From NCBI GenBank assembly GCA_009785175.1, contig WQWV01000006.1:1-36264 (forward strand): DNA of 36,264 nucleotides, written 5' to 3'. The notes beneath the pieces are model-generated. The model was not told where the DNA came from, searched no databases, and saw nothing but the letters and a program-made list of their open reading frames with translations. Source of the DNA: Alphaproteobacteria bacterium (GTDB lineage: Bacteria; Pseudomonadota; Alphaproteobacteria; Rs-D84; CACZYB01). A program made the position numbers and the translations under genes. Positions 29,846 to 36,139 of this stretch are shown here, in pieces (position 1 is the stretch's first letter; every line of letters begins with the position of its first letter).

Positions 29846-30472
29846 ATGAGGAAATTCTTACCCGCACTATTCGTGTTCTTTGCGCTCGGAGCAGTCGCAA
29901 ACCCGACCGCACCCACGCCCGAATTCACAGCGCGTGTCGAAGCCTATGTCAACTCGCTAAGGCACATATCCGGCGACTTCACGCAACGCTCCTCGAACGG
30001 CAAGTCCGATTCCGGCACGTTCCACATCTCGAAACCCGGCCGCATGCGTCTTGAATACAAAAGCCCGATATTGCTGATCGCCGATGGTCGCGACCTGGTT
30101 TATTATGACAAGAAGCTCGAGCAGATAAGCTATATCTCGCTCGCAAGTAATCCCGCATCCATAGTCTTGACGAACGACGTGTCGCTCTCCTCGCCCGACT
30201 CACCGATTCGCATACGCGAAGTGTTCGAGACGGATAACAACACGACCGAAATTTTCCTTTCCTATACTTATGAAAAACGCTCGGGTGAAATAGTGCTGAT
30301 TTTCACCACCAAACCTTTCGCGCTTGCCGGCTGGAGGATTCGGGACGCCCAGGGAATCACCACCGAAATCACGCTTTCTAACATACGGCCGGCGACCGGC
30401 TTTGACGCAAGCCTTTTCAGAATTACGGGAAGGGGCGTAAGCGGTGGCCGCACGACAAGCAGACATTACTAG
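29846..30472 (+). CDS. lolA: Outer-membrane lipoprotein carrier protein LolA
   Basis: A 208-residue periplasmic chaperone that carries lipoproteins from LolCDE to the outer membrane. Signal peptide M-R-K-F-L-P-A-L-F-V-F-F then A-V-A, cleavage near residue 18. The half-barrel shows F-T-Q-R-S-S-N-G-K, the family's G-x-F-x-I-x-K-P-G-R-M-R-L-E-Y (about 56-70), L-L-I-A-D-G-R-D-L-V-Y-Y-D and the L-x-N-I-R-P strand near the end. ATG 29846 places the signal peptide correctly and sits six bases after the -10 box. It overlaps tsaE by 29 bases. Confidence 0.88.
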   Translation: MRKFLPALFVFFALGAVANPTAPTPEFTARVEAYVNSLRHISGDFTQRSSNGKSDSGTFHISKPGRMRLEYKSPILLIADGRDLVYYDKKLEQISYISLASNPASIVLTNDVSLSSPDSPIRIREVFETDNNTTEIFLSYTYEKRSGEIVLIFTTKPFALAGWRIRDAQGITTEITLSNIRPATGFDASLFRITGRGVSGGRTTSRHY

Positions 30473-30851
30473 CCTTCGGGATACTAATTCCCTCGCGCTC
30501 GAATTGGCGGACAAAATCGCCGCCGACAAACCGCTGCTTCTTTACGGGGATCTTGGCGCCGGCAAAACCGAACTCGCGCGGGCAATAATAAAGAAGCTCG
30601 CAAACGCAAACGAAATCCCCTCGCCCACATTCACGCTTGTGCAAGATTACGGAACCGTCGCGCACTTCGATTTGTATCGCCTTAAAACCGCGGACGAAGC
30701 GTTCGAGCTCGACCTTGACACCTATATAAAAACGCGCCCGGTGATTATAGAATGGCCGCAGCTGGTCGAGGATTATATCGCCGCAAATTTCGCACCTATA
30801 AAACTCGAGCTTAAATTGAACGGCGATACGCGCACGGCGACGTTTTTTTAA
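30444..30851 (+). CDS. tsaE: tRNA threonylcarbamoyladenosine biosynthesis ATPase TsaE
   Basis: A 135-residue P-loop ATPase that works with TsaB and TsaD to make t6A37 in ANN-reading tRNAs. Walker A is G-D-L-G-A-G-K-T (35-42). I-P-S-P-T-F-T-L-V (58-66), H-F-D-L-Y-R-L (74-80) and V-I-I-E-W-P (about 105-110) are the family blocks. The start is GTG at 30444, inside lolA, with AGGGG nine bases upstream; no ATG precedes the P-loop at a sensible distance. It is translationally linked to lolA and ends in T-F-F. Confidence 0.92.
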   Translation: MAARQADITSLRDTNSLALELADKIAADKPLLLYGDLGAGKTELARAIIKKLANANEIPSPTFTLVQDYGTVAHFDLYRLKTADEAFELDLDTYIKTRPVIIEWPQLVEDYIAANFAPIKLELKLNGDTRTATFF

Positions 30852-30880
30852 TTGCGTCCGCGCCGCATTTCCTGTATAAT
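30852..30880 (+). promoter_or_regulatory. Promoter of the MaoC-like gene, leaderless type
   Basis: -35 TTGCGT (30852-30857), 17 bp, -10 TATAAT (30875-30880), six bases to ATG 30887. The -35 starts at the tsaE stop codon. Confidence 0.75.
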
Positions 30881-30886
30881 CTTCCT

Positions 30887-31330
30887 ATGCCCAAAGATAA
30901 ACTAGACCAAAGCAATAACAAGAAATCCATGACCATAGACGAGGTCAAGGTCGGCATGTTCGCCACCACCTCGCGGCTTAACCGCGACCGCCACGTCCGC
31001 GATTTCGCGACTATCTCGGGCGACAAGAATCCGATACACCTTGACGACAAGTTCGCGAAAAATTCAAGGTATAAGAAACGCATAGTCCAAGGCATGCTAA
31101 GCGCCACGCTTTTCCCGGCGATGTTCGCAACGCGCTTGCCGGGCGCGGGCTGTGTCTATGCCTCGCAAAAAACGGTTTTCAAACGCCCCGTCTTTTTGGG
31201 CGACAAGGTAGTCGCGACGGTCAAGGTCAAATCGGTGATCAAAGATAAAAAAATCGTCGTGTTCGACACTAAATGCTATGTCGGCAACAAGGTCGTGATC
31301 GACGGCGAAGCGGAAATTTTCATTCCGTAA
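30887..31330 (+). CDS. MaoC-like (R)-specific enoyl-CoA hydratase
   Basis: A 147-residue single-hotdog hydratase of the PhaJ/MaoC group, which hydrates trans-2-enoyl-CoA or -ACP. The hydratase-2 catalytic pair is present as S-G-D46-K-N-P-I-H51, followed by F-A-K-N-S-R-Y, I-V-Q-G-M-L-S-A (about 71-78) and the strand F-K-R-P-V-F-L-G-D. An N-terminal stretch of about 14 polar residues is not part of the fold. PhaJ links beta-oxidation to polyhydroxyalkanoate or R-3-hydroxyacyl supply; no PHA gene is nearby, so the pathway is unknown. The gene has its own leaderless-type promoter. Confidence 0.82.
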   Translation: MPKDKLDQSNNKKSMTIDEVKVGMFATTSRLNRDRHVRDFATISGDKNPIHLDDKFAKNSRYKKRIVQGMLSATLFPAMFATRLPGAGCVYASQKTVFKRPVFLGDKVVATVKVKSVIKDKKIVVFDTKCYVGNKVVIDGEAEIFIP

Positions 31331-31340
31331 TTTTCAACCG

Positions 31341-31553
31341 CTAACGCACACCGCTCTCAAGATGAAGTTCTCGCTTAAAACGAAGGCTGTGGTAATTTCG
31401 CGCTTCCGCCTCGGGACAAAACGGCTTTCCGGCCGCGTCCGCAAGCTCCTTGGCCCTAAGATATAATTCTACAAGCCGCCCCCTTGAAAGATAAATCCCC
31501 TCGGCCTTAAGCGCGACCTTGAACGCGTCCACGTTGGTTTTGAAATCTGCCAT
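31341..31553 (-). CDS. Small protein of unknown function, 70 residues
   Basis: A 70-residue soluble protein with no family I recognise: an N-terminal M-A-D-F-K-T-N-V-D-A-F helix, G-I-Y-L-S-R-G-R-L-V-E-L-Y-L-R-A-K-E-L-A-D-A-A-G (about 20-43), and an acidic then basic C-terminal helix with one Cys. The pattern suggests a small helical bundle. The coding call rests on a textbook promoter ending six bases before the ATG, consistent GC-rich third positions, and tight packing against the MaoC-like gene (10-base gap between convergent 3' ends). Confidence 0.6.
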   Translation of the reverse strand: MADFKTNVDAFKVALKAEGIYLSRGRLVELYLRAKELADAAGKPFCPEAEARNYHSLRFKRELHLESGVR

Positions 31554-31559
31554 ACAAGA

Positions 31560-31588
31560 ATAATAGCAGATATCTAAACGCCGGTCAA
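31560..31588 (-). promoter_or_regulatory. Promoter of the 70-residue protein gene, leaderless type
   Basis: -35 TTGACC (31583-31588), 17 bp, -10 TATTAT (31560-31565), six bases to ATG 31553. Confidence 0.7.
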
Positions 31589-31614
31589 CAAACCAAAAAC
31601 CTCCCCGCCCCCCA

Positions 31615-31684
31615 GTCATTACCCGGCTAGATCGGGGTAATCCAGTCCTTCCCCCGTCATTACCCGGCTCGACCGGGTAATCCA
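31615..31684. repeat. Tandem REP-like palindromes (GTCATTACCCGG type)
   Basis: Two copies (31615-31643 and 31656-31684) of GTCATTACCCGGC...GGGTAATCCA with different loops. They have the same ends (GTCATT / AATCCA) as the CCGG-type REP copies but another stem. Confidence 0.75.
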
Positions 31685-31699
31685 GTGAATCATACAGAA

Positions 31700-31832
31700 G
31701 CCTTCAGCGAACTTGCTAGCTACGCGCACCACGCCGCCCCCGCGCATGGAGAGCCGCACCTTACGGCTTGCCCGCCCTGCCGAAAGTCCACCGAAGCCTT
31801 GGCGGGTGTGGATCGGCGTTGGTGGCTTGCTC
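31700..31832 (+). repeat. Family B intergenic repeat (B8)
   Basis: CTAGCTACGCGCACCACGCCGCC-CCCGCGCATGG, a GCCGCACC...GGCTTGC stem, GCCCTGCCGAAAGTCC / CCTTGGCGGGT and the right end CGGCGTTGGTGGCTTGC. No gene is seen in 31554-31834. Confidence 0.65.
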
Positions 31833-31834
31833 GT

Positions 31835-31860
31835 AAAAAATCCCCCGCAGACCGCAGGGG
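31835..31860 (-). terminator. Intrinsic terminator of the 100-residue membrane protein gene
   Basis: On the minus strand CCCCTGC-GGTCT-GCGGGGG (seven pairs with one G-U) followed by ATTTTTT, about 24 bases past the stop. Confidence 0.8.
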
Positions 31861-31883
31861 ACTTGAATCCAAAGTAAGAAAAC

Positions 31884-32186
31884 TTACCTCGCTGCCTGAC
31901 GTGCGGCGCGACGCTCCTGCTTCTTTTCTTTCCAAACTGCGCGCTCTTCGGCCGAGCGTTCGAATCCCTGGCCTCCGCGCATAGGGCCTTTGTGCTTTTT
32001 ACAGCACATTTTACAGGCCGCGAAACCGACGATTACGCCCAAAAGGACGGCGATCGTGATCTTCATGATTTTCTGGGCCTTGGTACAGCCGCAAGCGCCG
32101 CCGGACATGGCGCACATTGCGGGTTTAACGGGCGCGGCAGCCTTTACGACTTTCGCAGCGGGTTTTTTCGTTTTTTTGGCAGCCAT
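31884..32186 (-). CDS. Small Lys/Ala- and Cys-rich membrane protein, 100 residues
   Basis: No known family recognised. The first 20 residues are Lys/Ala/Pro repeats like a histone H1 tail. Then comes M-C-A-M-S-G-G-A-C-G-C (three Cys), one membrane helix I-T-I-A-V-L-L-G-V-I-V-G-F-A-A (about 43-57), C-K-M-C-C-K-K-H-K directly after it, and a long Arg/Glu-rich helix to the end. Six Cys flanking a single helix suggest metal binding or disulfide cross-linking at the membrane; this is inference. ATG 32186 has AAGGAG, a strong promoter (32222-32249) and its own terminator (31835-31860), so it is a well-expressed single gene. Confidence 0.65.
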   Translation of the reverse strand: MAAKKTKKPAAKVVKAAAPVKPAMCAMSGGACGCTKAQKIMKITIAVLLGVIVGFAACKMCCKKHKGPMRGGQGFERSAEERAVWKEKKQERRAARQAAR

Positions 32187-32221
32187 TTTGTTCTCCTTAT
32201 TGTTAAATTCTACCGGGAAAT

Positions 32222-32249
32222 ATTATAGCACATACATAATATATGTCAA
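32222..32249 (-). promoter_or_regulatory. Promoter of the 100-residue membrane protein gene
   Basis: -35 TTGACA (32244-32249), 16 bp, -10 TATAAT (32222-32227). This is the closest match to consensus in the window; a leader with AAGGAG follows. Confidence 0.8.
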
Positions 32250-32290
32250 ATAGGAAGTTGCGGCCGCCTCGCGTATGATGATATTCACAT

Positions 32291-33511
32291 CTAGCCTAAG
32301 TTCAGTTTTATCTGTCTATCGACCCGTATCATCAAATATCCCGACAACGCCACGGCGAACGTCAACACCGCCAGATACCAGCGCAGCCATTCATAGCCAA
32401 GCCATAACCCCACGACCAGAAGCAACGAATACGCTAGCACGCGCCCGATGGTCATTGCGGCTTCGCGGAACACGAAATATTCGGTCGAATGATTTTTGGA
32501 GATTAAAGACGATTTGGAAAGGGCGTAAAGGTTCACGCTATAGACTTTGCTCATAAGCGCTATGCCCGTCGCGAATACGAAGTTGTATATTAAAAACGTT
32601 ATTTCGGACGCATGCGATACGAACAGCGTCAAGCTGCAAAGCGCGGCCAAGGTCGATACGACAATGATTCTTGGAAACATCGTTTTCTTGACGAACCTTC
32701 CGAACATGAACGATGTTATAAGGCCGCACACGGCGAATATGGTCGTGAACATGCCAAGCTTGAAGTCCGTCTTGAACATATATACGGTATACATGGTGAT
32801 AACGGTGGCCAATGCGCCGTCCCTTGTCGCGCCCTGTAGTATCGATAACGAAAAGAATTTCCGTATCACCGGCGATTTCATCATGCACCGGAAAAATCCG
32901 CCGAAATCCAACTTCTTTTTCGACTTATGACGGGCGGGCTTCAAAAGAAAGGTGAAAAGGAATTCGACTATTACTACCGCCAAAATGACCCACGCCATTT
33001 CCTCGTATGAATTGATCGTGATGAAAAGACCAAGCAGCACCGGCGCTATGATTCTTGCCAACCCCTCGAACAACGAGCTATAGCCCGAGAATTTGGTCAA
33101 AGCCCCGGACGACACCTTTTCCCTTACCATTAAATGCAGCGGCGCCCAATACATCGCGGCTTTTATTCCCACAAGGACTCCCATAGGGATTACGAAGTCG
33201 ACTATGGACTCCCTAAAAAATATGATCGCCAGCACGAAAACTATCTTTGGAATTACATAAAGCCTGAAGACTGCGACGCTGTTGGTTTTGATGCCTCGCG
33301 CCAATGCGACGAAGCCCGCCATCATAGCGATGAAAAAGACAAGTTTGTATATCGATATGGACGCTATTTCGGCAACGCTCGAGCGCATGATGAACGATAT
33401 GAAGAATGTGCCAAGGAACAGGCCGGAAACCTCGTTTAACGAACGGATCGCCAAAAGCAGCCTTGCGTCGGTCGAAAGTTTCGCATCAATGGGTTTCTTG
33501 CTTCGTGCCAT
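32291..33511 (-). CDS. MFS-type transporter, 12 membrane helices
   Basis: A 406-residue integral inner-membrane protein with about 12 hydrophobic helices in two halves joined by a basic cytoplasmic loop (K-P-A-R-H-K-S-K-K-K-L-D-F-G-G-F, about 196-211). The layout is that of the Major Facilitator Superfamily. The charged A-R-G-I-K-T-N turn after helix 2-3 and F-G-R-F-V-K-K in the second half stand where MFS loop motifs lie. I cannot assign a substrate. ATG 33511 has no Shine-Dalgarno sequence and is six bases from a TAATAT box. It is transcribed alone; neighbours on both sides have their own promoters. Confidence 0.75.
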   Translation of the reverse strand: MARSKKPIDAKLSTDARLLLAIRSLNEVSGLFLGTFFISFIMRSSVAEIASISIYKLVFFIAMMAGFVALARGIKTNSVAVFRLYVIPKIVFVLAIIFFRESIVDFVIPMGVLVGIKAAMYWAPLHLMVREKVSSGALTKFSGYSSLFEGLARIIAPVLLGLFITINSYEEMAWVILAVVIVEFLFTFLLKPARHKSKKKLDFGGFFRCMMKSPVIRKFFSLSILQGATRDGALATVITMYTVYMFKTDFKLGMFTTIFAVCGLITSFMFGRFVKKTMFPRIIVVSTLAALCSLTLFVSHASEITFLIYNFVFATGIALMSKVYSVNLYALSKSSLISKNHSTEYFVFREAAMTIGRVLAYSLLLVVGLWLGYEWLRWYLAVLTFAVALSGYLMIRVDRQIKLNLG

Positions 33512-33517
33512 CTGTGA

Positions 33518-33546
33518 ATATTATCACAAATTATGTATAAAGTAAA
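33518..33546 (-). promoter_or_regulatory. Promoter of the MFS gene, leaderless type
   Basis: -35 TTTACT (33541-33546), 17 bp, -10 TAATAT (33518-33523), six bases to ATG 33511. The -35 is weak; GATAAT two bases upstream is an alternative -10. Confidence 0.5.
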
Positions 33547-33552
33547 TAGAAC

Positions 33553-33735
33553 ATACACCCAAATCCCTCAAGCAGAGAGCTCGAGGAACGAGAGCGAGGC
33601 TTCACTCCCCCCCCCTCGTTAATTGTGTCCGCGCGCCGCAGGCGGCCTGCGAACGCCCCACATCGGGCGCAGGCGTTCACAAGTTCACGCACGCCCGTGG
33701 CGTCCGACTGACCGCAGCAGCCAATCAAGAATAAA
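33553..33735 (+). repeat. Mosaic of family A left end and family C (A7/C3)
   Basis: 33557-33600 repeats the family A left block as at 2245 (CCCAAATCCC, AGCAGAGAGCTCGAG, ACGAGAGC). A C9 run follows at 33607-33615, then a family C element (CCGCGCGCCGCAGGCGGCC ... GCCCGTGGCGTCCG). No gene is seen in 33512-33744. Confidence 0.65.
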
Positions 33736-33744
33736 CCCAAATTT

Positions 33745-34242
33745 CTATAAATTAAGTCCCAAAAACATCTTCGCCGCCTGACCGATACCGAACGAGATCA
33801 CGGACACGATGATACAAATGCAAATCATCTCGAACGAGTTTTTAAGGAACTTGTGCGGCTTGGCACATGAAACCGCATGGTTGAAGGCGAAGATTATGAC
33901 AACAGCGATCGCGGCCATGACGCCAAGCGCGGGCCCCCTGTCGTCAAGCACTATGAACGGCACGATAAGCAATACCACGGTCAGAAGGTAGGCCATGCCG
34001 GTATATATCCCGGACTTGATCGCATACGGACTTCCGTCCGCTTTTTGGGCAAGGTAATTCGACGCTCCCATGGAAATCGACGAGGACACGCCGGCAACTA
34101 TTCCGGCAAGCGCTACGGTCGCGTTGTCCGAAAATACGAAGGCAAGGCCGACGATGACACCGGCAAGCTCGACGATGGCGTCGTGAAAGCCAAGCACCAT
34201 CGCGCCGATGTATTTGATCTTGTCCTCGGGAATTTTCTTCAT
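33745..34242 (-). CDS. VIT1/CCC1-family iron or manganese transporter
   Basis: A 165-residue membrane protein with five helices of the VIT1/CCC1 family, which moves Fe2+ or Mn2+. Family blocks seen are V-L-G-F-H-D-A-I-V-E-L-A-G (about 16-28), A-G-I-V-A-G-V-S-S-S-I-S-M-G-A-S-N-Y-L-A (about 46-65) with the conserved Met and Asp/Glu-rich ion path, and I-Y-T-G-M-A-Y-L-L-T-V-V-L-L-I-V-P-F. The cytoplasmic metal-binding helix of plant VIT1 between helices 2 and 3 is reduced to K-A-D-G-S-P-Y-A-I-K. ATG 34242 has AAGGAGG. Ion specificity cannot be read. Confidence 0.82.
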   Translation of the reverse strand: MKKIPEDKIKYIGAMVLGFHDAIVELAGVIVGLAFVFSDNATVALAGIVAGVSSSISMGASNYLAQKADGSPYAIKSGIYTGMAYLLTVVLLIVPFIVLDDRGPALGVMAAIAVVIIFAFNHAVSCAKPHKFLKNSFEMICICIIVSVISFGIGQAAKMFLGLNL

Positions 34243-34262
34243 GTGCCCTCCTTGAAAGGACG

Positions 34263-34291
34263 ATTTTAATGGAATATTATTTCCTAGTCCA
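34263..34291 (-). promoter_or_regulatory. Possible promoter of the VIT1-like gene
   Basis: -35 TGGACT (34286-34291), 17 bp, -10 TAAAAT (34263-34268). A leader with AAGGAGG follows. Other AT-rich boxes nearby make this one less certain. Confidence 0.4.
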
Positions 34292-34306
34292 GCCAAAAAT
34301 AAACAT

Positions 34307-34482
34307 AAACCCCAAATCTAGCCTGATGGACAGCTCGACAGAGGAGAGCAAGGCTCCATGGGAATAGATTTATGCTTTTCGCGCTTTGCGCGGGCGCCCT
34401 CTAAAACACATATAAGATTTGCCTTCTAAGGCCAGGTGGCTGGCCTTAGTGGCGGCGAGCTCGCCTTCAGCTCGCGGAATTT
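34307..34482 (+). repeat. Family A intergenic repeat (A8)
   Basis: CCCCAAATCTAGCC, GACAGCTCGAC, variable stem (GGAG...CTCC), ATAGATTTATGCTTTTCGCG, AAGATTTGCCTTC, hairpin AAGGCCAG / CTGGCCTT, then GGCGGCGAGCTCGCC and AGCTCGC. A full copy between the VIT1-like promoter and the 3' end of the next gene. Confidence 0.75.
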
Positions 34483-34493
34483 CCACAAAAATC

Positions 34494-34994
34494 CTATCTC
34501 CCGCTATCGGCGGCATTCGCGGCGGTATCCGCGAACTGCTTGTTGAACTTGTCAAGGAACTCCTGATCCTTCTTGGTTTGCGCGGCGGCGTTAAAGCCCA
34601 CAATAAAAGAAGAAACGTTTTCGCCGTTTATTTTCTTTATGTTGCTTTCGCCATTGTTTTTGACAAGGTCGACATAGAAGTTGTTCCTTTCGCGCTTGGG
34701 CATGGAAACTTCGGTCCCCGGGACAAGCAGCTCTTTGCGCGCATTGCGCAGCGAAGGCACATACCAAGACTCTTTATCTTCTTTATTTATGCGGAAAGCT
34801 CCGTCGGCCTGGCCGCTCCCGCTCCTGTCGAAAGCGATAAGGGAGTCGTTCTGCCCGACTATGCGGACTTTGGTTTGACCAAGCGAGATTTGGTCGCTGA
34901 CCTCGCCAAAGGCCCCCACCAAGACAGTAAGGGCTATTCCGACCGCCAAAGTTATAAGCGAGCCAATAGTAAGCTTGAATATAATGTTTTCCAT
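34494..34994 (-). CDS. Single-pass membrane protein of unknown function, G9 promoter
   Basis: A 166-residue protein with one N-terminal membrane helix (I-I-F-K-L-T-I-G-S-L-I-T-L-A-V-G, about 4-28) and a polar domain, probably periplasmic. The domain has V-R-I-V-G-Q-N-D-S-L-I-A-F-D-R, K-E-S-W-Y-V-P-S-L, and a Lys/Asn-rich end. I recognise no family. Start ATG 34994 has AAGGAT nine bases upstream; an ATG 18 bases earlier is the alternative. The promoter resembles that of dapB and contains nine G between -35 and -10, so expression may be phase variable. Confidence 0.6.
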   Translation of the reverse strand: MENIIFKLTIGSLITLAVGIALTVLVGAFGEVSDQISLGQTKVRIVGQNDSLIAFDRSGSGQADGAFRINKEDKESWYVPSLRNARKELLVPGTEVSMPKRERNNFYVDLVKNNGESNIKKINGENVSSFIVGFNAAAQTKKDQEFLDKFNKQFADTAANAADSGR

Positions 34995-35049
34995 TTTCTT
35001 ATCCTTTTTCATTGTTGTTCGAATCGCGCCCCACGAATCTATATAGACG

Positions 35050-35080
35050 AATCTACCCCCCCCCGCCATCATTTTGTCAA
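35050..35080 (-). promoter_or_regulatory. Promoter with G9 spacer tract (166-residue membrane protein)
   Basis: -35 TTGACA (35075-35080), a 19-bp spacer that contains nine G (35056-35064 on the plus strand as C), -10 TAGATT (35050-35055). The -35 and following AAATG match the dapB promoter. Loss of G would bring the spacing toward the optimal 17. Confidence 0.65.
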
Positions 35081-35094
35081 GAGAAAAATATCCC

Positions 35095-35154
35095 GTCATT
35101 CCGGCCCCCGAGCCGGAATCCATAATGACTGGATACCGGGTCGTTGCCCGGTAT
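35095..35154. repeat. Double REP-like palindrome
   Basis: GTCATTCCGGC...GCCGGAATCCA (35095-35122) plus ATACCGGG-TCGTTG-CCCGGTAT (35133-35154). This is the same pair as at 15532-15590 with a different second loop. Confidence 0.8.
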
Positions 35155-35163
35155 GACGAAAAC

Positions 35164-35190
35164 AAAAAAATCCCCCGGCCTAAACCGGGG
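35164..35190 (-). terminator. Intrinsic terminator of dapB
   Basis: On the minus strand CCCCGG-TTTAGG-CCGGGG followed by GATTTTTTT. It starts within 10 bases of the dapB stop codon. Confidence 0.85.
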
Positions 35191-35196
35191 AAGTTT

Positions 35197-36060
35197 TTAC
35201 CTGGCAAGTTCTTTTTCGATCAAAGGAACAAACCTATCCTTTATGATATCGGCATAGTCGATAAAGCCCTTCGTATTCGGATTGTCGGCGATCCATTCCA
35301 CCGCATCTACGGAGCCTTTGGCGAATCCACCGCGCCCCGCCGCCTCGTGCGAAAGTTTCACGGTGTCGCCACGGACATTGCCGTCGCGCGAAGCGTTGGT
35401 ATAGCGGATTTCGTGCTCGCCGAATACTCCGGCGATTCTGTTGACGGCCATCATTATCTGATGCGGCTCGACCGGATTTCCTTCCACAAGCGCGGTCAGA
35501 AGCTCGGACTTGCCGAAATATCCGCCCCTGATGATGTCCTGCGCCATGGTTTTTCCGGTGCCGGACGCGTCTTTCTTAAAGGGGTGATGCCCTTCGACAA
35601 TACCGGCGTCGAAATCCTTGATATCGTTAAGCATGGCCGAAAGAAGACGGTTAGCGATCATGGTTGCGTGCACTATGGGCGAGAAGTTCGATGCGTGGAC
35701 AAGCGTTATACCGGCCTCGTCGACCATCTTTTTGGCATAGGCGAAAGTGCCCGCATCCGTGCGCCACGTTCCGGTCGTGCCGACAACTGCATTAAGGCCG
35801 TTCGCACAATAAAAAGCTATGTTTTCCACTGCTGTTTTTGGCTCGGTGAAATCGATGAAGGTTATGTTGGCCTCTTTCGCCTTCTCGATATTTATATTTC
35901 TAAAATCGTTTAAGATGTCGATTCCGTTTTTATTTGAAATTATGCTTGGATACGCAGGGTCGATAATGCCGAGAACTGCCATATCTTCTCTGGCCATAGC
36001 GACTTTTTCCACCTCTTTACCCATTTTGCCATAGCCGGTGATGATGATATTGTTTTTCAT
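35197..36060 (-). CDS. dapB: 4-hydroxy-tetrahydrodipicolinate reductase DapB
   Basis: A 287-residue enzyme that reduces hydroxy-tetrahydrodipicolinate on the way to diaminopimelate (peptidoglycan) and lysine. It has the NAD(P) loop G-Y-G-K-M-G (9-14), V-V-G-T-T-G (92-97), A-S-N-F-S-P (123-128), and the catalytic block E-G-H-H-P-F-K-K-D-A-S-G-T (His158/His159, Lys163). The usual D-A-P-S-G-T is D-A-S-G-T here. R-D-G-N-V-R-G-D-T and S-H-E-A follow where other DapB have R-x-G-x-x-x-G-x-H and T-H-x-A. ATG 36060 has AAAGGAC. The promoter has a G9 run in its spacer. A clear terminator follows, so it is a single-gene unit. It is somewhat divergent but all key residues are kept. Confidence 0.88.
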   Translation of the reverse strand: MKNNIIITGYGKMGKEVEKVAMAREDMAVLGIIDPAYPSIISNKNGIDILNDFRNINIEKAKEANITFIDFTEPKTAVENIAFYCANGLNAVVGTTGTWRTDAGTFAYAKKMVDEAGITLVHASNFSPIVHATMIANRLLSAMLNDIKDFDAGIVEGHHPFKKDASGTGKTMAQDIIRGGYFGKSELLTALVEGNPVEPHQIMMAVNRIAGVFGEHEIRYTNASRDGNVRGDTVKLSHEAAGRGGFAKGSVDAVEWIADNPNTKGFIDYADIIKDRFVPLIEKELAR

Positions 36061-36096
36061 AAGATGTCCTTTCGCTTGTTAAACCCCTCTGGACAA

Positions 36097-36126
36097 CTTC
36101 TACCCCCCCCCGCGACATTTTGTCAA
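36097..36126 (-). promoter_or_regulatory. Promoter of dapB with G9 spacer tract
   Basis: -35 TTGACA (36121-36126), an 18-bp spacer with nine G (36103-36111 on the plus strand as C), -10 TAGAAG (36097-36102). TTGACAAAATG is shared with the promoter at 35050. Confidence 0.65.
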
Positions 36127-36139
36127 GGAGAAAGTTGTC

